Shown: positions 19,952 through 32,017 of the stretch, piece after piece
How positions within the stretch are numbered: the stretch's first letter is position 1
Layout of the letters: each line of letters opens with the position of its first letter
Source of the DNA: Gymnothorax reevesii
Lineage: Eukaryota > Chordata > Actinopteri > Anguilliformes > Muraenidae
Length of the DNA stretch: 64,000 bases
Assembly (NCBI GenBank): GCA_029721435.1
Contig: CM056582.1
Location: forward strand, 35,236,611-35,300,610
Direction: 5' to 3'
Made by a program: the position numbers and the translations under genes
Notes under the pieces: generated by a model
What the model was told of the DNA's origin: nothing
The model's input: the letters and a program-made list of their open reading frames with translations, nothing else
The model's database searches: none

Positions 19952-21891
19952 GTCTAAAGGCTTGCGTGTTTGAAGATTGCCATCTGTCTCAAATCTCCAA
20001 GAAGTTTGCTGTCTGTCACCACACCCTTTAGTTCTAGAGAGGCTGAAAATCTGGCTTCAGCCACCTCCTTCGCCTCTGATGCTCTTCTGTCAGGGTTGGG
20101 TGACCACAGGTGCTCTGGAAATCATCCTCTTCCTATCTATGTACACCACATATGTGGAGGAGAAGTGATGACAGTCTTCTTACACAGTCCTACACAGACA
20201 AACACATGACAGTTGGTGAAACTAAAAGGCAAATACAAGCTAGGCACACAGGCTCTCAGATGTTTCATTTTGATGTCATTACACCGATGGAAATGTGGAG
20301 TAGATGATTAGTGCATCAGACACCACTATTTATAATTACCTCTTTGTCACCGTTACTTGTGTAACATGACCAGTAAAGATGGTTGGTGATGGACCTGTTC
20401 CAAGGCAGGAGGTCTTTGTTCTCCCTCTTGTTCAACAGTGACACAAGTTTTTTTTCTTCACACCTGTTGAAAACATTGTTGAAGGACATATGGCGTATGG
20501 AGTTGCTAGTATGTCTACATATCATGAGAACAGAGCACATGCATTTCTATTGAGTAAGAAACTGCAGAAGTTTCTTGTCCACATAAACCACTTACTCTTA
20601 CTTAAATGCCAGGGGTCAAGTTCATGCCGTATGCTGTTTTAGTTGTCCTTCAAGAGTTTGCAGATGGATGGTGATCTGTCGGTGGTTATCACTCCGATTT
20701 TCAATCCCCTCTCAAAAAAGTAATCCAGACCCCTCTGTTACCCAACACCTCCATGGCCACAGAACTGCTTGCTTCGGTTACCTAAAGAATAACATTGTCC
20801 AAGTCATGGCCACACTGGTTTAAAGCAATGCATAAAAGACACGAAAGCTTGTTACATAACATAGTTATACACATTGATTTACCTGAACAAGTTCAAAAAT
20901 CTCTTTCGTGGCATCGTCTTGAAAAGAGTATGTGCAATATTTGGCGCTGAATCCTGATGAAAATGATTCATAGTCAGGTAACAACATTAGATAGTTGCCA
21001 TGACTTAGTATGTAGTGTAAAGGCGCAACTCAAATGGCTATTACTTGCAGTTGAAGCATCATGCTTACCTGGCCTGTCACACCTCGCATCACCACAGAGC
21101 TCAACTTTTTGTCCAGAATCTGAAAGCTGGATGAGGCGCTCCATTATTTCATCATGCTGTGTTTGGTATGCTTCTTGAATAACTGGTGTCAGGTAGGTAG
21201 ATTTAAGTGCATAAAACTGTTTTCTTTGGAACCGATACGTGTTGAAGTTCTGCCCAATCCTTTATGGTGGTGTGGGTGGTGCTGGTAAAGAAGGTGGCTG
21301 ATTAGAAAATTGCTTACTGCCATTTCTCTGATGTCAGGACATGAAGACCATATTCCTGAGTGTCCATTTATGCAGTTCCACTTAACTTTGATTTGACTGG
21401 ACCGAGTAATTACAGTTTTTTCGTCAGTGGCAGAGCCACATGTTCTGCAAATAGCGAATAGTTTTAATAGTTTTGACTCGTTCACAAGCCATTTTCTTTC
21501 ATACCACCCCCTTCCATTTCCACTGGCTGAGGCAGAACCAGACACAGACTCTTGGCTAGATGGGAGGGTGTCGCTGGATGGTGCATAACTGGTGTCAGAT
21601 GGATTCAGTAATGCCATTTCCCCAAAGCTTGTGCTCATCTCCAACACATCAGAATGCTCTGTGTTGCTCTATTGGATATTTTACATAGATAGTGAGGTCA
21701 TACATGAACACGTTATTTTTAATGTAATACATATTATCAATACAGAGCTGGCAGTTATTAAAAAAAAAACTTCAAAGGCAGATATTGAACTCACTTGATA
21801 GACATCCTCATTGGCTGCATGGGGAGCAGTCAAAGATGGAGTGCACCCAGCAGCACCTTAGTCCTACAATTTAAAAAAATAAAGACGTTAC

Positions 21892-22186
21892 CTCCAATTT
21901 GTCTTCGGCTGGCCTTTTCACCTTTGGAATGGCATTTACTTTCAGATGCCAGCACTTGTTGCTCTTCGGTGAAGTTGTCCTCTTGAAAATGTTTGCTGCA
22001 AACTCGTAAATCTCTTTGACGTAATGTTCGCAAAGGAGTTTGCACAGCAAGTTGAAGTGCAACCAGCCACAACGGCAAAGTCTCCCTGTTGCTTAGGGGT
22101 AGACGGTGAGATCTCAAGCAGAAATACCTGTTCATTATGTTGCCGCAATTTGGAAAGGCACAAACTCGAACCATTTCATCTGACAT
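21892..22186 (-). pseudogene. THAP zinc-finger exon
   Basis: MSDEMVRVCAFPNCGNIMNR opens a THAP domain with the C2CH pattern (CAFPNC ... CSKHF) and a tryptophan in LPLWLVAL. It ends at RRQIGG with a GTAACG splice donor at about 21892. THAP domains bind DNA and are found at the N-terminus of P and Kolobok transposases and of vertebrate THAP proteins. The following exon at about 21865-21795 has usable splice signals but is out of frame. Confidence 0.78.
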
Positions 22187-22791
22187 TCCTCCTGATCTAA
22201 CTCCAAGCTCCGTCTGTCAGCTGTCCGATCTCCACTCTGACGTTGCTGACACTCACCTGTAGGGCTAATTCCCAATGAGCACGCGCACGAGTATTAAAAT
22301 GTAGTTGTGATGTTAGGCTGCAGTATAGCTATGTTGCTACACAGTTATCACAATGGACATAACTACAGCGGTTCGTAAGCATGGTTTTTTTGGTGGAAAA
22401 ATTACATTTTGGAATATTGGATTTTTTGAGTTCGACAATCGAAGAGTGTGGATTTCACCGGAAAACTGGAAGTAAACAGAGGTATGTGCACTAGGTAAAT
22501 TAGCACAACTTTTATGCATTTCTAGGTCAGCTACTGCAGTCAAATTCACTGTGGTCACTTGGAAGGGTTAGGTTAAGATGGCTGTGGACCTGAAATGACC
22601 TCACGATCATGTTAAGATGCTAAAAGCACGTTAAAAGCCTGCCCCATTTGAACCACTTAGGTGCGAACTCTAGCAGGAGCATAACTCAGTGTAGGCAAAA
22701 CCAAATTTCTTTGTTTGTCTGGCTATTGACAGTACTTTTTCGCCACAAACAACCAAGATACGTGTTGAATTTGGCCGAAGTTCCCCTTTAA
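22187..22791. other. 5' flank of the Kolobok-like transposase
   Basis: No gene seen. It probably belongs to the 5' noncoding part of the element, up to the junction with Gmr1-type copy D. Confidence 0.4.
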
Positions 22792-23410
22792 TTCTAGGTT
22801 CATTATCTTGAAACTCCCCCTCATCTTCACAAGTCTCGGCAATAGGAGGATCTGAAGTGACAGCTGCAACCCTAGCATTCCCATCATGAAAAGGCTTCAG
22901 CATGGTAATGTGACACAACTGTTTTTACTTTCTGCTATCTGGAGTCTTCACTATGTAAATGAGATCATTGAGTTTTGTTAGAATTTCATAAGGACCCTGA
23001 AAACTAGCCTGCAATGGATTGGATTGCAAGGGAAACAACACAAGGACCTTGTCTCCTGGTTTAAACTCATGGCTTCTAGCCTTATGATCATACCAAGTTT
23101 TGATTTTTCTCTGACTTGATTTCAAGTTCTCTTTGGGTAGGTCACAAGCTGCACGCAGTCTTTCCTATAACTGGCTAACATAGTCTAACACACTGATATG
23201 TGGCACTTTCTCTTGCCTTTGTTCACTCAACAATCGCAAAGGTCCTCTCACTTCATGGCTAAACACGGACTCAAACGGACTGAATACAGTAGACTCCTGC
23301 GCTGCTTATCTAGCTGCAAACAACAGCAAATGTACACCCTCATCCCAGTCTTTCTCATGGTCATAACAATAAGTCCTCATCATTGTCTTGAGAGTGGAAT
23401 GAAACTGCTG
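22792..23410 (-). pseudogene. Gmr1-type integrase tail, copy D
   Basis: KSSQRKIKTWYDHKARSHEF and GDKVLVLFPLQSNPLQ (about 23125-22990) followed by HITMLKPFHDGNARVAAVTS match the integrase C-terminus and linker of copy C, with stops. The copy ends at the PRIK- position near 22792. Confidence 0.78.
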
Positions 23411-24837
23411 TCAGGCACCCTGACTCTCTGGATGATAGGCACTGGAAAGAATCTGCTGTGCACCTAGTTCATACACAACCTGCTGAAACAATCCGGAAGT
23501 GAAATTGCTACCTTGATCTGACTGAATTTCCCAGAGAAGGTCAAACAACGTGAAGAACTTTATCAAAGCCTTCGAGATTGCAGTGGCCTTGACGTTGCGT
23601 AGAGGTATGGCTTCAGGGAATCTGGTAGATGCACACATGATTGTCAACAAGTACTGATTTCCAGATCTAGTCTTGGGTAACGGACTAGCACAATCAACGA
23701 TGACCTTTCAGAAGGACTCCCCAAATGCTGGGATAGGCTGCAATGGAGCTGCAGGTGGGTCTAACTAGTGTTTCCCAACTTCCTGACAAGTTTGACTGGT
23801 TTTGCAAAAGTTGGAAACATCTTTCCGAAGTCCAAGCCAGAAGAAGACTTTCATGATCTTGTCAATACCAAGATGACCTCCTAAAGACAAACTATGAGCC
23901 ATTGTAAAGATCTCATTCCTGTAGACCTTCGGAACAACAATTTGCTTGACTACTGCCCAATCTGCATTGGCAGGGATATCAGGAGGGCTCCTCTTCTGCA
24001 TCAACACTCCATCCTTGAGATAAAACCAAACTGGAACTGTGTCTATTTCTTCATCAGGAAGGGCTCTCTTATTTAGTACACAAATTTCAGGATCATTAGT
24101 TTGCTCCTGAATCAACCGCTTTCTGGACTGAGACAGAGACAAGACACATCAGAATCACCAGTCCCATCTGGCTGGCTGAACAGAGAACTGATAAAAGTGT
24201 CAAATAAGTCCTCAAACGGAGGAACCATAGTAGGCTGAACAGAGTCATGAGGCGAACCACCTGAGTCGAGACTATTCAATGTGCTGGACGGCACCACATC
24301 ATTTTCTTCTTGAGCCTTTTCAGCCATAGCACGGGTCACTGCACGGGAAGGATACAGAGATGGGTCTTCATCGCTATCTTTAGTGCTCGGCTGTGAAGTA
24401 AGATTAACAGGGGGAACTACATTGCCCCCAGCCAGGTCATTGCCTAGCAACGGAGGAAAACCCTTGATAGGTAGACTTGGCATAAGTCTCACCTTTACCT
24501 GTCCTGTAACTAAATCTGACTTCAAGAATACAGAGCGCAGGGGTACAGATACAGTCCTCCCTTCAATACCTTGTACAAGTATGAAATCCGCAGAAGCGGT
24601 CTCATCACATAACTCCAAGGAGTCCATCAACAAAAGTGACTGAGAAGCTCCGGTATCCCTTAAGATATATATGGGTACAGGAGTAGAATGCTCATCCAGA
24701 GCCAAAAATCCCTCTGACACAAATGGAAGAAATTCCTCCCTCACAAAGTCAGCAGTATTAGGCCTCTTAGCCCCACAAGGAGCAGGCAATTTAGCAGATC
24801 GATCATCTACTACAGGGGTTTCTAACCTTGTCTTCAC
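23411..24837 (-). pseudogene. Gmr1-type protease-integrase, copy D
   Basis: The protease site RDTGASQSLLL and the PPLLGNDLAGG segment are intact at 24837-24112. A shifted frame (24142-23765) carries the integrase zinc-binding region with a short internal deletion after GGHLGIDKIM, which removes part of the helix seen in the other copies. The core is split: QSDQGSNF remains at about 23520, and the glutamate region near 23405 is frameshifted. The protein is inactive. Confidence 0.8.
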
Positions 24838-24849
24838 AAAGGCATTGGG

Positions 24850-26091
24850 TTTGGTATTCCTTTCTTTTTCTTTCTTAGCTTTAAGGACCCAACAGTTACT
24901 TGTAACATGACCAGATTTCTTGCATTAACTGCAAACTAGACCAGCTTTCACACTTTGATCAGACCTGTGACTGAATTTCTCAGCACCATCACCAGATTTG
25001 TCTTTGTCTTTGGGTGAGGAATCTTGGGTATCACCATTACCTTTTTTCTGAAATTGTGACCATCTATTGTTATTGCTGGACTGAAATTTGGACTTGTGTG
25101 AGAACATATTTGTCTGTAAATTTGGCAGCTGATTGCAAATTCAGTGCTTGCTTCTCATTAAGGGAGGCCTTAATATCATCCTTGACGCAGTTCTTGAATT
25201 CTTCAACTAACACCATCTCTTTTCATGAGTTGAAATCATCCTTGACCTCCATAAAAGTACACCAGCGCTCAAAGTAAACCTTCTTCTCGTTAGCAAATTC
25301 CACCTAAGTCTGATTGTCAGATTTCTTCAGACCTCTGAATTTCTGTTGGTAACCCTCTAGAACCAACTCATAAGCTGTCAAAATAACCTTTTTGACAACT
25401 TCATAATCAGAGGAATCATCTTTCCGACAAAGCCGAATAGGCTTGTTGAGCTTTACCCGTGAGGACACTTTGTAACATCAGAGGCCAGTGTTCCTTTGGC
25501 CACTGGCAACTCTTAGCTACCTTCTCGAAGCACTGGACATACTTATCAACCCCCTTCTCCGAGAATGGAGGCACCAGCTTTACCTCCTGGCTAGCTTGAA
25601 ATTTGTTTTCAGCTCCATTTTAATTTTTACTTGCTCCATGTGGAGCCTTTCTTCTCCGTCTAACTTCTGTAAATCAAAATCTCTGTCTCTCCCTGCTCTT
25701 TCTCTCAAATCTCTTTATTTTTCTTTTTCCTCCCTGTCTTTTTACTCCTCTCTTGCTAATTTTACTAACTCAAACTGCCTTTGTTTTTTTCCCCTCCCTT
25801 TCTTTTCTCTCTGTCTCTCAAACTCTCATTTTTCTTTTTCCTCTATTTCAATCTCTAGCAATTTTAATTTAAGTTCCATTTCTACATTTGGATTTTCCAC
25901 TGGAAACTGTTCCACATCTCCTGGTGCAAACACATTTCCATCAATGTAATACTCAACAATCTCTCTAGCCAGTCTTGCTTTTCGCATGGCTGGTTTTACC
26001 TCTGTCAGATCTGTCTGCATATTTCTAGTCGTTCTGTCTTTTTAAAAGACTTTAAAACCTCTACGGTTAGTGATGCCAAGAAATCATCCAT
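24850..26091 (-). pseudogene. Gmr1-type gag, copy D
   Basis: Starts at the same MDDFLAS- position (26091) as copy C. The coiled-coil region (26020-25620) has suffered several indels, and the capsid part has shifted frames. The zinc knuckle near 24910-24950 has lost part of its CCHC pattern, with a stop just after the second cysteine. The product would not assemble. Confidence 0.8.
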
Positions 26092-26213
26092 TGCTGTTGA
26101 TCTGTCAATATATATCCAGGAAAAAAAAAAAAAAAAAAATTTCACAATTTGAAATTTTAGATTTTCATTAAATGACTCACACACTGGTCTATCCCGGACT
26201 TGAGCCCCCAATT

Positions 26214-26445
26214 TGTTATGGGCCCAATTTGTTATGACATGTCGGACAGCAAGGGCTGACAGACAAAATTGAAAAACTTTAACAGATTTAATAAAACAAA
26301 GCCTGACCAAGATCGAAATAATAAAGAAAATGAGATAGTTACAGTCCCCTAGTAACTGAGATGGGGATTGCTATGTTGCGATGTCCTGGGACAGGAAAAT
26401 GCTCCAATACAGGCAAAAATCCACAAAAAGCTTCACAGGTCTTGT
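26214..26445 (-). repeat. Partial diverged LTR of Gmr1-type copy D
   Basis: Similar to the inner (U5-side) half of the other LTRs, including TGTTATGG at the inner edge and TCCACAAAAAGCTTCACAGG near 26420. The outer half is missing. Confidence 0.72.
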
Positions 26446-27350
26446 ACATGTATGCATTGCAAATCGGTGTCAACATATCTACAGGGATGCCTCTAGGCTA
26501 GACCTTGTGACACAAAAAGGGCATTATACTTTTTGAAAGTAGTCATCTTTAACAATTAACATTTAAAAAAGAACAAAATATCCATAATACTGCCATTGGA
26601 ATGACTACTAATACTTGTATCCCAATTTAAAGTACTGAAAAGCAAAAAACGATTTTGGCATCCCCCATGCCATTTTGAATAAGAATATGTCAGTAACTTC
26701 AAATGTAACCCTGCTGCTTTTTTGTACAGTGATAGAAGACAGATGGAACTGCCTTTTAGAAAAAGTTGGGGTCTCTGGCACCTGTCCCACATGGAGATTT
26801 TTGCCACCAAAAACAGTCAATTAAAAATCTCGTCCAACTTTGGGAGCTCATATTTTCCAAACTGACGTATCTAGAAAGCTCCAGTTTGCTAAGTTATCAC
26901 ACAAGTTTGTGCAGAATGGAACCCAAGGGTATCAGAACACTTCTGTGCAGTATTTCTAGTACCTTTAAGGCCCCAAACCCCACTCGCGAGTAGGTTTTTC
27001 TTCATTTTTGGCATTTTTAGCAAGCCCCCATGGCCTGCAGAGTGTAGGGAAACACCTGGGGATGTTTGTGGAGCACTAGCTACATTCAGAGGCCTTGTAT
27101 ACCAACTTACAGCTCTCTGATATGTCTAGAGGCTGAGAATTAACCACTTAAAGATGCAAAAAACCCTGGCGAGGCTTTTCTTGGCTATTTATAGCCCAAT
27201 TACTGAAAATTTCAGACCCCCACAGCTCAGTAACTATTTGAGCTACAGGCCTACAATTTTGCATAGAAAGTACTTTTGTGACTATCTAGTGACATACAAA
27301 TTTAAGACTAATTTGAAAATGGTGTTGCAAGCACCATCTGGTGAAACCAT
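26446..27350. other. Unassigned sequence, probably the 5' end of the Kolobok-like element
   Basis: No coding potential seen. It ends in the AAGGGTCATTCC-like terminus at 27351-27364. Confidence 0.4.
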
Positions 27351-27364
27351 ACGGAATGACCCTT

Positions 27365-28330
27365 ATACTATTGTGAATATATCCCTTGAGATACTGAATG
27401 ACTCAATGGTATCTTTCTTTAAGTCAAGCCTGCTCTTGAAAACCCCCAAGGTCTCTGCCTCAACAATATGGTCAGGCAAGCTATTCCACATTAAAATTAC
27501 TCTTTGGGTGAAGAAATATATCTGAATATCAGTGCTTAATTTACCTTTGGTCAACTTCCATGTGTGACCCTGAGTTCTACTCACAACACTTGGTCGAAGG
27601 AATCCTACATAATTCACTTTGTTAATCCCTTTCACATATTTAAAGACCTCAATCAAATCACCCTTTAGTCTCCTTTTCCTAAGACTAAAGAGATTAAGGA
27701 TCTTCAGTCTCTTCTCATAGCTTTCATCTTTTATACCTGTAATTAGCTTGCCTCACAGCAAGAAGGTTGTGGGTTCGAATCCGGCCTGGGGCCTTTCTGT
27801 GTGGAGTTTGCATGTTCTCCCCGTGTTCGTGTGGGTTTCCTCCGAGTACTCTGGTTTCCCCCACCCACAAAAACATGCATTATAGGAACACCCCTGTACG
27901 GCTGAGTGCGAATGCTTGGTGGTGGTCAGAAGGGCCGTAGGCGCATACTGGCAGCCAGGCTTCTGTCAGTCTGACCCAGGGCAGCTGTGGCTACAAAAAC
28001 ATAGTTTACCACCATCAGAGCGGCTTTTAAACTGCTACGGCACAATGGCTAAAGCCTGTGAGGCTTTGGTCAACAATCACTCCCAGATCTTTCTCGTGTT
28101 GAGCACATTCCAGTTTTAAACCTCCCATGAGGTAATTCTGTCTAATGTTTTTATTACCTACATGTACAACTTTACATTTTGCTACATTAAATTGTATTTG
28201 CCACACTTCTGCCCAATTCTGGATTCTATCCAAATCATCCTGAATATCCAAATCATCCTCAATGGTCTGCAAATATATTGCAGTATTTGACAAAGGTTTG
28301 CCAAAATAATCCTGAGCTGACATTGTCATA
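27365..28330 (-). pseudogene. CR1/L2-like LINE, end of reverse transcriptase and C-terminus
   Basis: On the minus strand, 28329-28040 reads DDLDRIQNWAEVWQIQFNVA and KCKVVHVGNKN with ECAQHEKDLGVIVD, the distal reverse transcriptase of CR1/L2-type LINEs. After an interruption the C-terminal tail continues at about 27740-27363: YEKRLKILNLFSLRKRRLKG, then DLIEVFKYVKGI and YFFTQRVILMWNSLPDHIV. The stretch between (about 27745-28025) is SINE-like plus a deletion. Only the end of the LINE is present, as usual for 5'-truncated insertions. Confidence 0.82.
27745..28020 (+). mobile_element. tRNA-derived SINE-like insertion in the CR1-like LINE
   Basis: GTGGGTTCGAATCCGGCCTG contains a perfect Pol III B box (GGTTCGAATCC) near 27773. 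It is followed by GTGGAGTTTGCATGTTCTCC, a sequence I recognise as common in fish dispersed repeats. It separates two parts of the CR1-like frame. The exact boundaries and family are not certain. Confidence 0.6.
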
Positions 28331-28716
28331 TCACAAAAATATAATGCAATACCATCTGAGGGATTGTATAATCATGGGTATTCAGTGTGGGTTTGTGCCT
28401 TGTTCATTGTGTACAGACATTCCTCTAGATTCCTTAAATATTTTTTTATGTAATGCAGTGGGTGAAATATCCAAATCATTTTGTATTTTTCTTCAAGGAA
28501 CACTGATTTCAAACTTACAAAGGTTTTCTCACTGACTCATGGGCACATTGGTCATCTCAGCCTCTCTTTTCTCATGAACCAGAAAGTCTTTCCTGGATGC
28601 TGCCTCTTTTTTTTTTTGCTCATTAGTTGTCTTAAATTATCCCCATTCCTAAATAGCAGGAATAGATGAATATTTAGAAATGAAATGCAGTTGACCAGAA
28701 ATATAAAACATTAAAT

Positions 28717-29805
28717 TGTCATGGTTATGGTTTTTGGTCATGTTCATGTTCAGTGTTCATGATTTTCAGTTCATTCCATTTCTCAGTTCCATTGCACTTG
28801 TCTCCCCTGTCTTGTGATCTAGTTGGTTCAGTCTGTCTTCCCTGTTTGTGTGCTCACTTACTTTGGGTGATTTAAATGAATTCCAGTGTTTAATATATTC
28901 CTTCGATTCTCGTTTACTTCCTTCGTCTTACTGTTCTTATTACTCACAAAACTACCATTTGTATTTTGTATCATAGTCTACTAACACAACTAATCCTTGT
29001 ATATAGATTACTAACTTACTAACGAGCAATAAATCTTTTAAGTTGCACCGCTACTAATTTATACTAATTCCCTCTCAGCAATCGCCCTGTTCTAGTCTCC
29101 GCCTCTTGCTCAGCTGTACCCGTCTCCCCCTGCATTTCTGTGAGATCTCTCACACGTGTTTAATTACTTTCCTGCAGTCGTTATCGGTGCACTTAGAACT
29201 CCTTGACTGGAGCTGTTTAAATGTCATAGGCTGTCTGTGTGATTCTCGTCCGTGTCTTGGCTTTTGCCAATTTTCTTGGTTAGGGTTTCCCTCGTGATTC
29301 TCTCGTTGTAATTAGTCTGATCCAGCTCACCTGCTCCCTGCATAGCATGTGACTTTCGTCCCGTTTATTTAAGCAGTCTTTTCACAGCCAGCCTCTTGCC
29401 TGAACATTGATGAATATTTCATTGTGCAGGGCATCTTGTATGCCACTGAGTATTGTTTTTCTTCTACCGTTTTGTCAGACTATGATTCTTGCCATTGCCC
29501 TTTTTGTACTGTTTTGTCTTTTTTGATTTTGACCCATTTTTGTAAGACCACAATTTCTGTTTGGATGCCCTGTGTATGACCCTTGGCTTTGTTAATCGAC
29601 TACGACTTTTTGCCTACAGTTTATGTACCTCTGCTCATCTGTATTTCTGGTTCTGACCCCTGCCTGTCTAGTTGACACTGTTTTTGGATTTCGTATTGTG
29701 GCTTGGCAATTCTTGTGTTTTTTGGCTTTGACCCGGACTTCATTAAAGGCATGAGTTTTTTTGGATTTCCCCCTCTCGCGTGTGGTTCCTGAATGCACCA
29801 TCACA
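28717..29805. mobile_element. Solo LTR (1089 bp) with perfect 5-bp duplication
   Basis: The sequence runs from TGTCATGGTTATGG to AATGCACCATCACA (TG...CA) and is flanked on both sides by TAAAT (28712-28716 and 29806-29810). There is no internal retrotransposon sequence, so it is a recombined solo LTR. Its retrotransposon family is not identified. A possible poly(A) signal, ATTAAA, lies near 29742. Confidence 0.85.
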
Positions 29806-29810
29806 TAAAT

Positions 29811-30700
29811 TTCTTAACTTCATTTTTGATTATTTTATGAAGAATCACACAAAGCCAATTTAAAAATAACTGCGCTCTGTTTTTTTATGTACATCTTCCC
29901 TACTACCCTAACTTTTTCTGAGTCTGAGTTGTGCATACAACTAAATATATACTGATGCATCTCAAGAAATGTTGAACATTTCCAAACCATTTGAATTTAT
30001 TCTTGTCATTACTGTTGTCACTGCCGACCCTGAGTTTAGTGGAGAGATGACTGAATGGATAAGTCTTCTAATAGATAAGTCTTCAAAAGTCATTCACTGT
30101 GTGTGTGTGTGTGTGTGCTGCATGTCGGCAGCTTAACTGCCACTACTCCGCATTGCATGCAATGCATATATGTTGGCATATTTCAAAATATAGCCTTTGT
30201 CAATTGTTTCACATGGATTCTTAATTGCAAAACATTTGAATCGATCTGTCATACAAACAAATTGTTGGCTAATATTAATTTTTGAGCGAGATTATATTCA
30301 ATCACAATTTACAGGTGGACTTATGGTCTATTATGGCCAGTTTATTCCGACTGAAACAGAGGTATACTTCTCATGAACTTTCCAACGCTACTCTGACTAG
30401 CGGCTCCTGTAGACCAGTCGCATTACAGCGCTGCCCAAAACTATTAAATTGCGCGTTAATTTCTCATTCGTGTGCAAGTGTGGATGCGGGCACATTTTTG
30501 ATTTAGAATCTATTCATAATACACTACAAAAAATTGCTGAGTTCATGTTGCCGCCAGAGAGTGACCACGGAACTGCACGCTACAGATTTTGGCCCACGGC
30601 CTAGGTCATCACTTCAGCGTGAAAGGAATAAAGTGTGAAAAAATTTATAAAGAACTTTGAGTACAATCAAGTCAAGAAACGACATGAATGGGTTAATAAT
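29811..30700. other. Unassigned stretch with a short (TG)n run
   Basis: A (TG)n run lies at about 30100-30117. Otherwise no gene or repeat was recognised. Confidence 0.5.
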
Positions 30701-31494
30701 AATGGTAATAATCTTTCAGTAGAATGCCAGAAGCCTGTTAGCAAAGGGTCAGGATTTTAAACAGTTTCTAATGGGAAGGAGAAAAAACCAACTGAAGTGC
30801 GTGTACAAGAGTACCAGCTGAAGTCCACTCTTGATTTTGTATGGTATGGATATATGGCAGTGAGGAGAGACAGGAGAGATGAGATAGGAGGAGGGTGCCT
30901 TATGTTTATACAGGAAGGTATTCCATACAAAATATTGGAAGTGAGCAGGAATATGTGGTAGTGAAAGTGTGGGTTGACAGAAGAGAGTTGCGTCGTAAAT
31001 TATTATAATCCATGCAACAAATTAGAGCTTAGAAAGCTTGAGGATATTGAAGGGCATAGCAGTGATGATATAATATGGTGTGGTGACTTTAATGGACATA
31101 ACACTTTGCGGGGGAGTAAATAAACAGACATTAATGGCCAGATAATACAAGAGCTTCTAGACAATAAGAATTTAATATGTCTGAATGATCGGAATAGCAC
31201 AAACATTGATATAAATACTGGGAAGGAATCAGTTCTTGATTTAACTTTTGTTTCAAAGGCTTTAGTACCATCTTGTGACTGGTCAGTGTACAGTGATGGG
31301 ACATGAGGGAGTGACCATTATCTCATTTGATGTGAGATACTGACTCCACAGAGCATAGGGGTTACATGAGTTTTCTTGAAAGCTAATTGGGGAAAAATTC
31401 TGGAAGAAAGTGACAAGTATTGCCATCAAACTGATGAGGAAATGGATACAGAAATTTTTCATTGTAAAATAAAAAAGGTATAATTGCACCAGCT
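30701..31494 (+). pseudogene. I/Jockey-type LINE, endonuclease part
   Basis: This is the plus-strand non-LTR retrotransposon endonuclease. Readable segments, with frame changes, are NARSLLAKGQDFKQF, MAVRRDRRDEIGGGCLMFI, IIWCGDFNGHN (the GDFN motif), ESVLDLTFVS and GSDHYLI (the terminal SDH). It is interrupted at 31495 by a piggyBac MITE and resumes at 32018. Clade placement (I/Nimb-like) is tentative. Confidence 0.75.
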
Positions 31495-31498
31495 TTAA

Positions 31499-32013
31499 CC
31501 CTATAATGCCCAGACAGAGACATCATTATTGGAAAAATATGACCTAGTAACATTTTTGAATTATTGAAGGGTAGTATTCAGATCAACTGTTCATCATTAG
31601 GTTTTGTGACAGCAAAATAAACATTGCTGAACAGAACTTCTAATTACAGGAGTATCATATCTGATACAGCCAAAAATCAGCACCTCTCCAGAACTCAACA
31701 CTCGAACTTTCAAATTATTTATATGCTCTCTACTATCTATAGCTATCCCTTAACATGTATAAGGATAGGTTTTCGTGTAATACTTACCTTGGAATGCCGA
31801 AAATTCACTGCCAAAGTCCAAGGAAATTCATAAATTCCCATTCACATGGGAGCTACTAGCTTGAAGTGGGTGACTAGGGGAGAGACTACTGTAATCTCAC
31901 TTCTTCCTTCCAGGTGGCAGCCCTTTGTATCAAATATGATATAGTGAGCAGTCGTGGTTGTGTTGCATCTTACCAGGTATCATATCATAAATGACACAGG
32001 GGGCATTATAGGG
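31499..32013. mobile_element. piggyBac MITE
   Basis: This 515-bp element has perfect 13-bp terminal inverted repeats CCCTATAATGCCC (31499-31511 and complement 32001-32013). It is flanked by TTAA at 31495-31498 and 32014-32017, the hallmark of piggyBac insertion. No transposase is encoded. It splits the LINE just described. Confidence 0.92.
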
Positions 32014-32017
32014 TTAA

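Larger units (their letters stand above)
18626..22186 (-). pseudogene. THAP-domain Kolobok-like transposase, multi-exon relic
   Basis: Exon-like blocks in order on the minus strand are as follows. THAP domain, 22186-21892. Cysteine-rich block with WNCINGHSGIWSSCPDI, about 21690-21300. VIQEAYQTQHDEIMERLIQL to LCGDARCDRPG, about 21235-21065, before a GTAAGC donor. SGFSAKYCTYSFQDDATKEI, 20958-20884, before GTAAAT. VTEASSSVAMEVLG with ITTDRS and HELDPWHLSKS, about 20800-20590. LPWNRSITNHLYWS, about 20470-20340. LLGDLRQMAIFKH, about 20000-19965. GSLEVFHSATLKYVEK, about 19515-19465. C-terminal NIAPVPLPDKSDLV, 18913-18626. The GDARCD and TTDRS segments look like catalytic aspartate sites. Stops and frameshifts occur in several exons. 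Assignment to Kolobok is from remembered family features and is less certain than the transposase nature. Confidence 0.72.
22792..26445 (-). mobile_element. Gmr1-type retrotransposon copy D, degraded and 3'-truncated
   Basis: This minus-strand copy starts with a partial LTR (26214-26445). It continues through an altered primer site, gag, protease and integrase, and stops abruptly at about 22792 in the linker before reverse transcriptase. It is more diverged than copies B and C, with many stops and small indels. Homology ends inside the 3' truncation, so no target duplication can be read. Confidence 0.85.
18295..27364 (-). mobile_element. THAP/Kolobok-like DNA transposon with later insertions
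   Basis: A decayed multi-exon transposase (18626-22186, minus) lies between two inward-facing termini: AAGGGTCATTCCATGT at 18295-18310, and the complement of ACGGAATGACCCTT at 27351-27364. The 3' stop is only about 330 bp from the left terminus. A hAT MITE and a truncated Gmr1-type element lie inside. No TTAA duplication is visible at the termini, so the right boundary is less certain than the left. Confidence 0.6.

Noticed and set aside
27745..27790. tRNA gene suggested by GGTTCGAATCC
   Set aside because: There is no foldable cloverleaf, and the context is a dispersed repeat inside a LINE. It is better explained as a SINE promoter, as are the B boxes at 48300 and 55608.
28690..29815. Possible full retrotransposon between the TAAAT duplications
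   Set aside because: There is no gag or pol sequence. The whole interval behaves as a single LTR.
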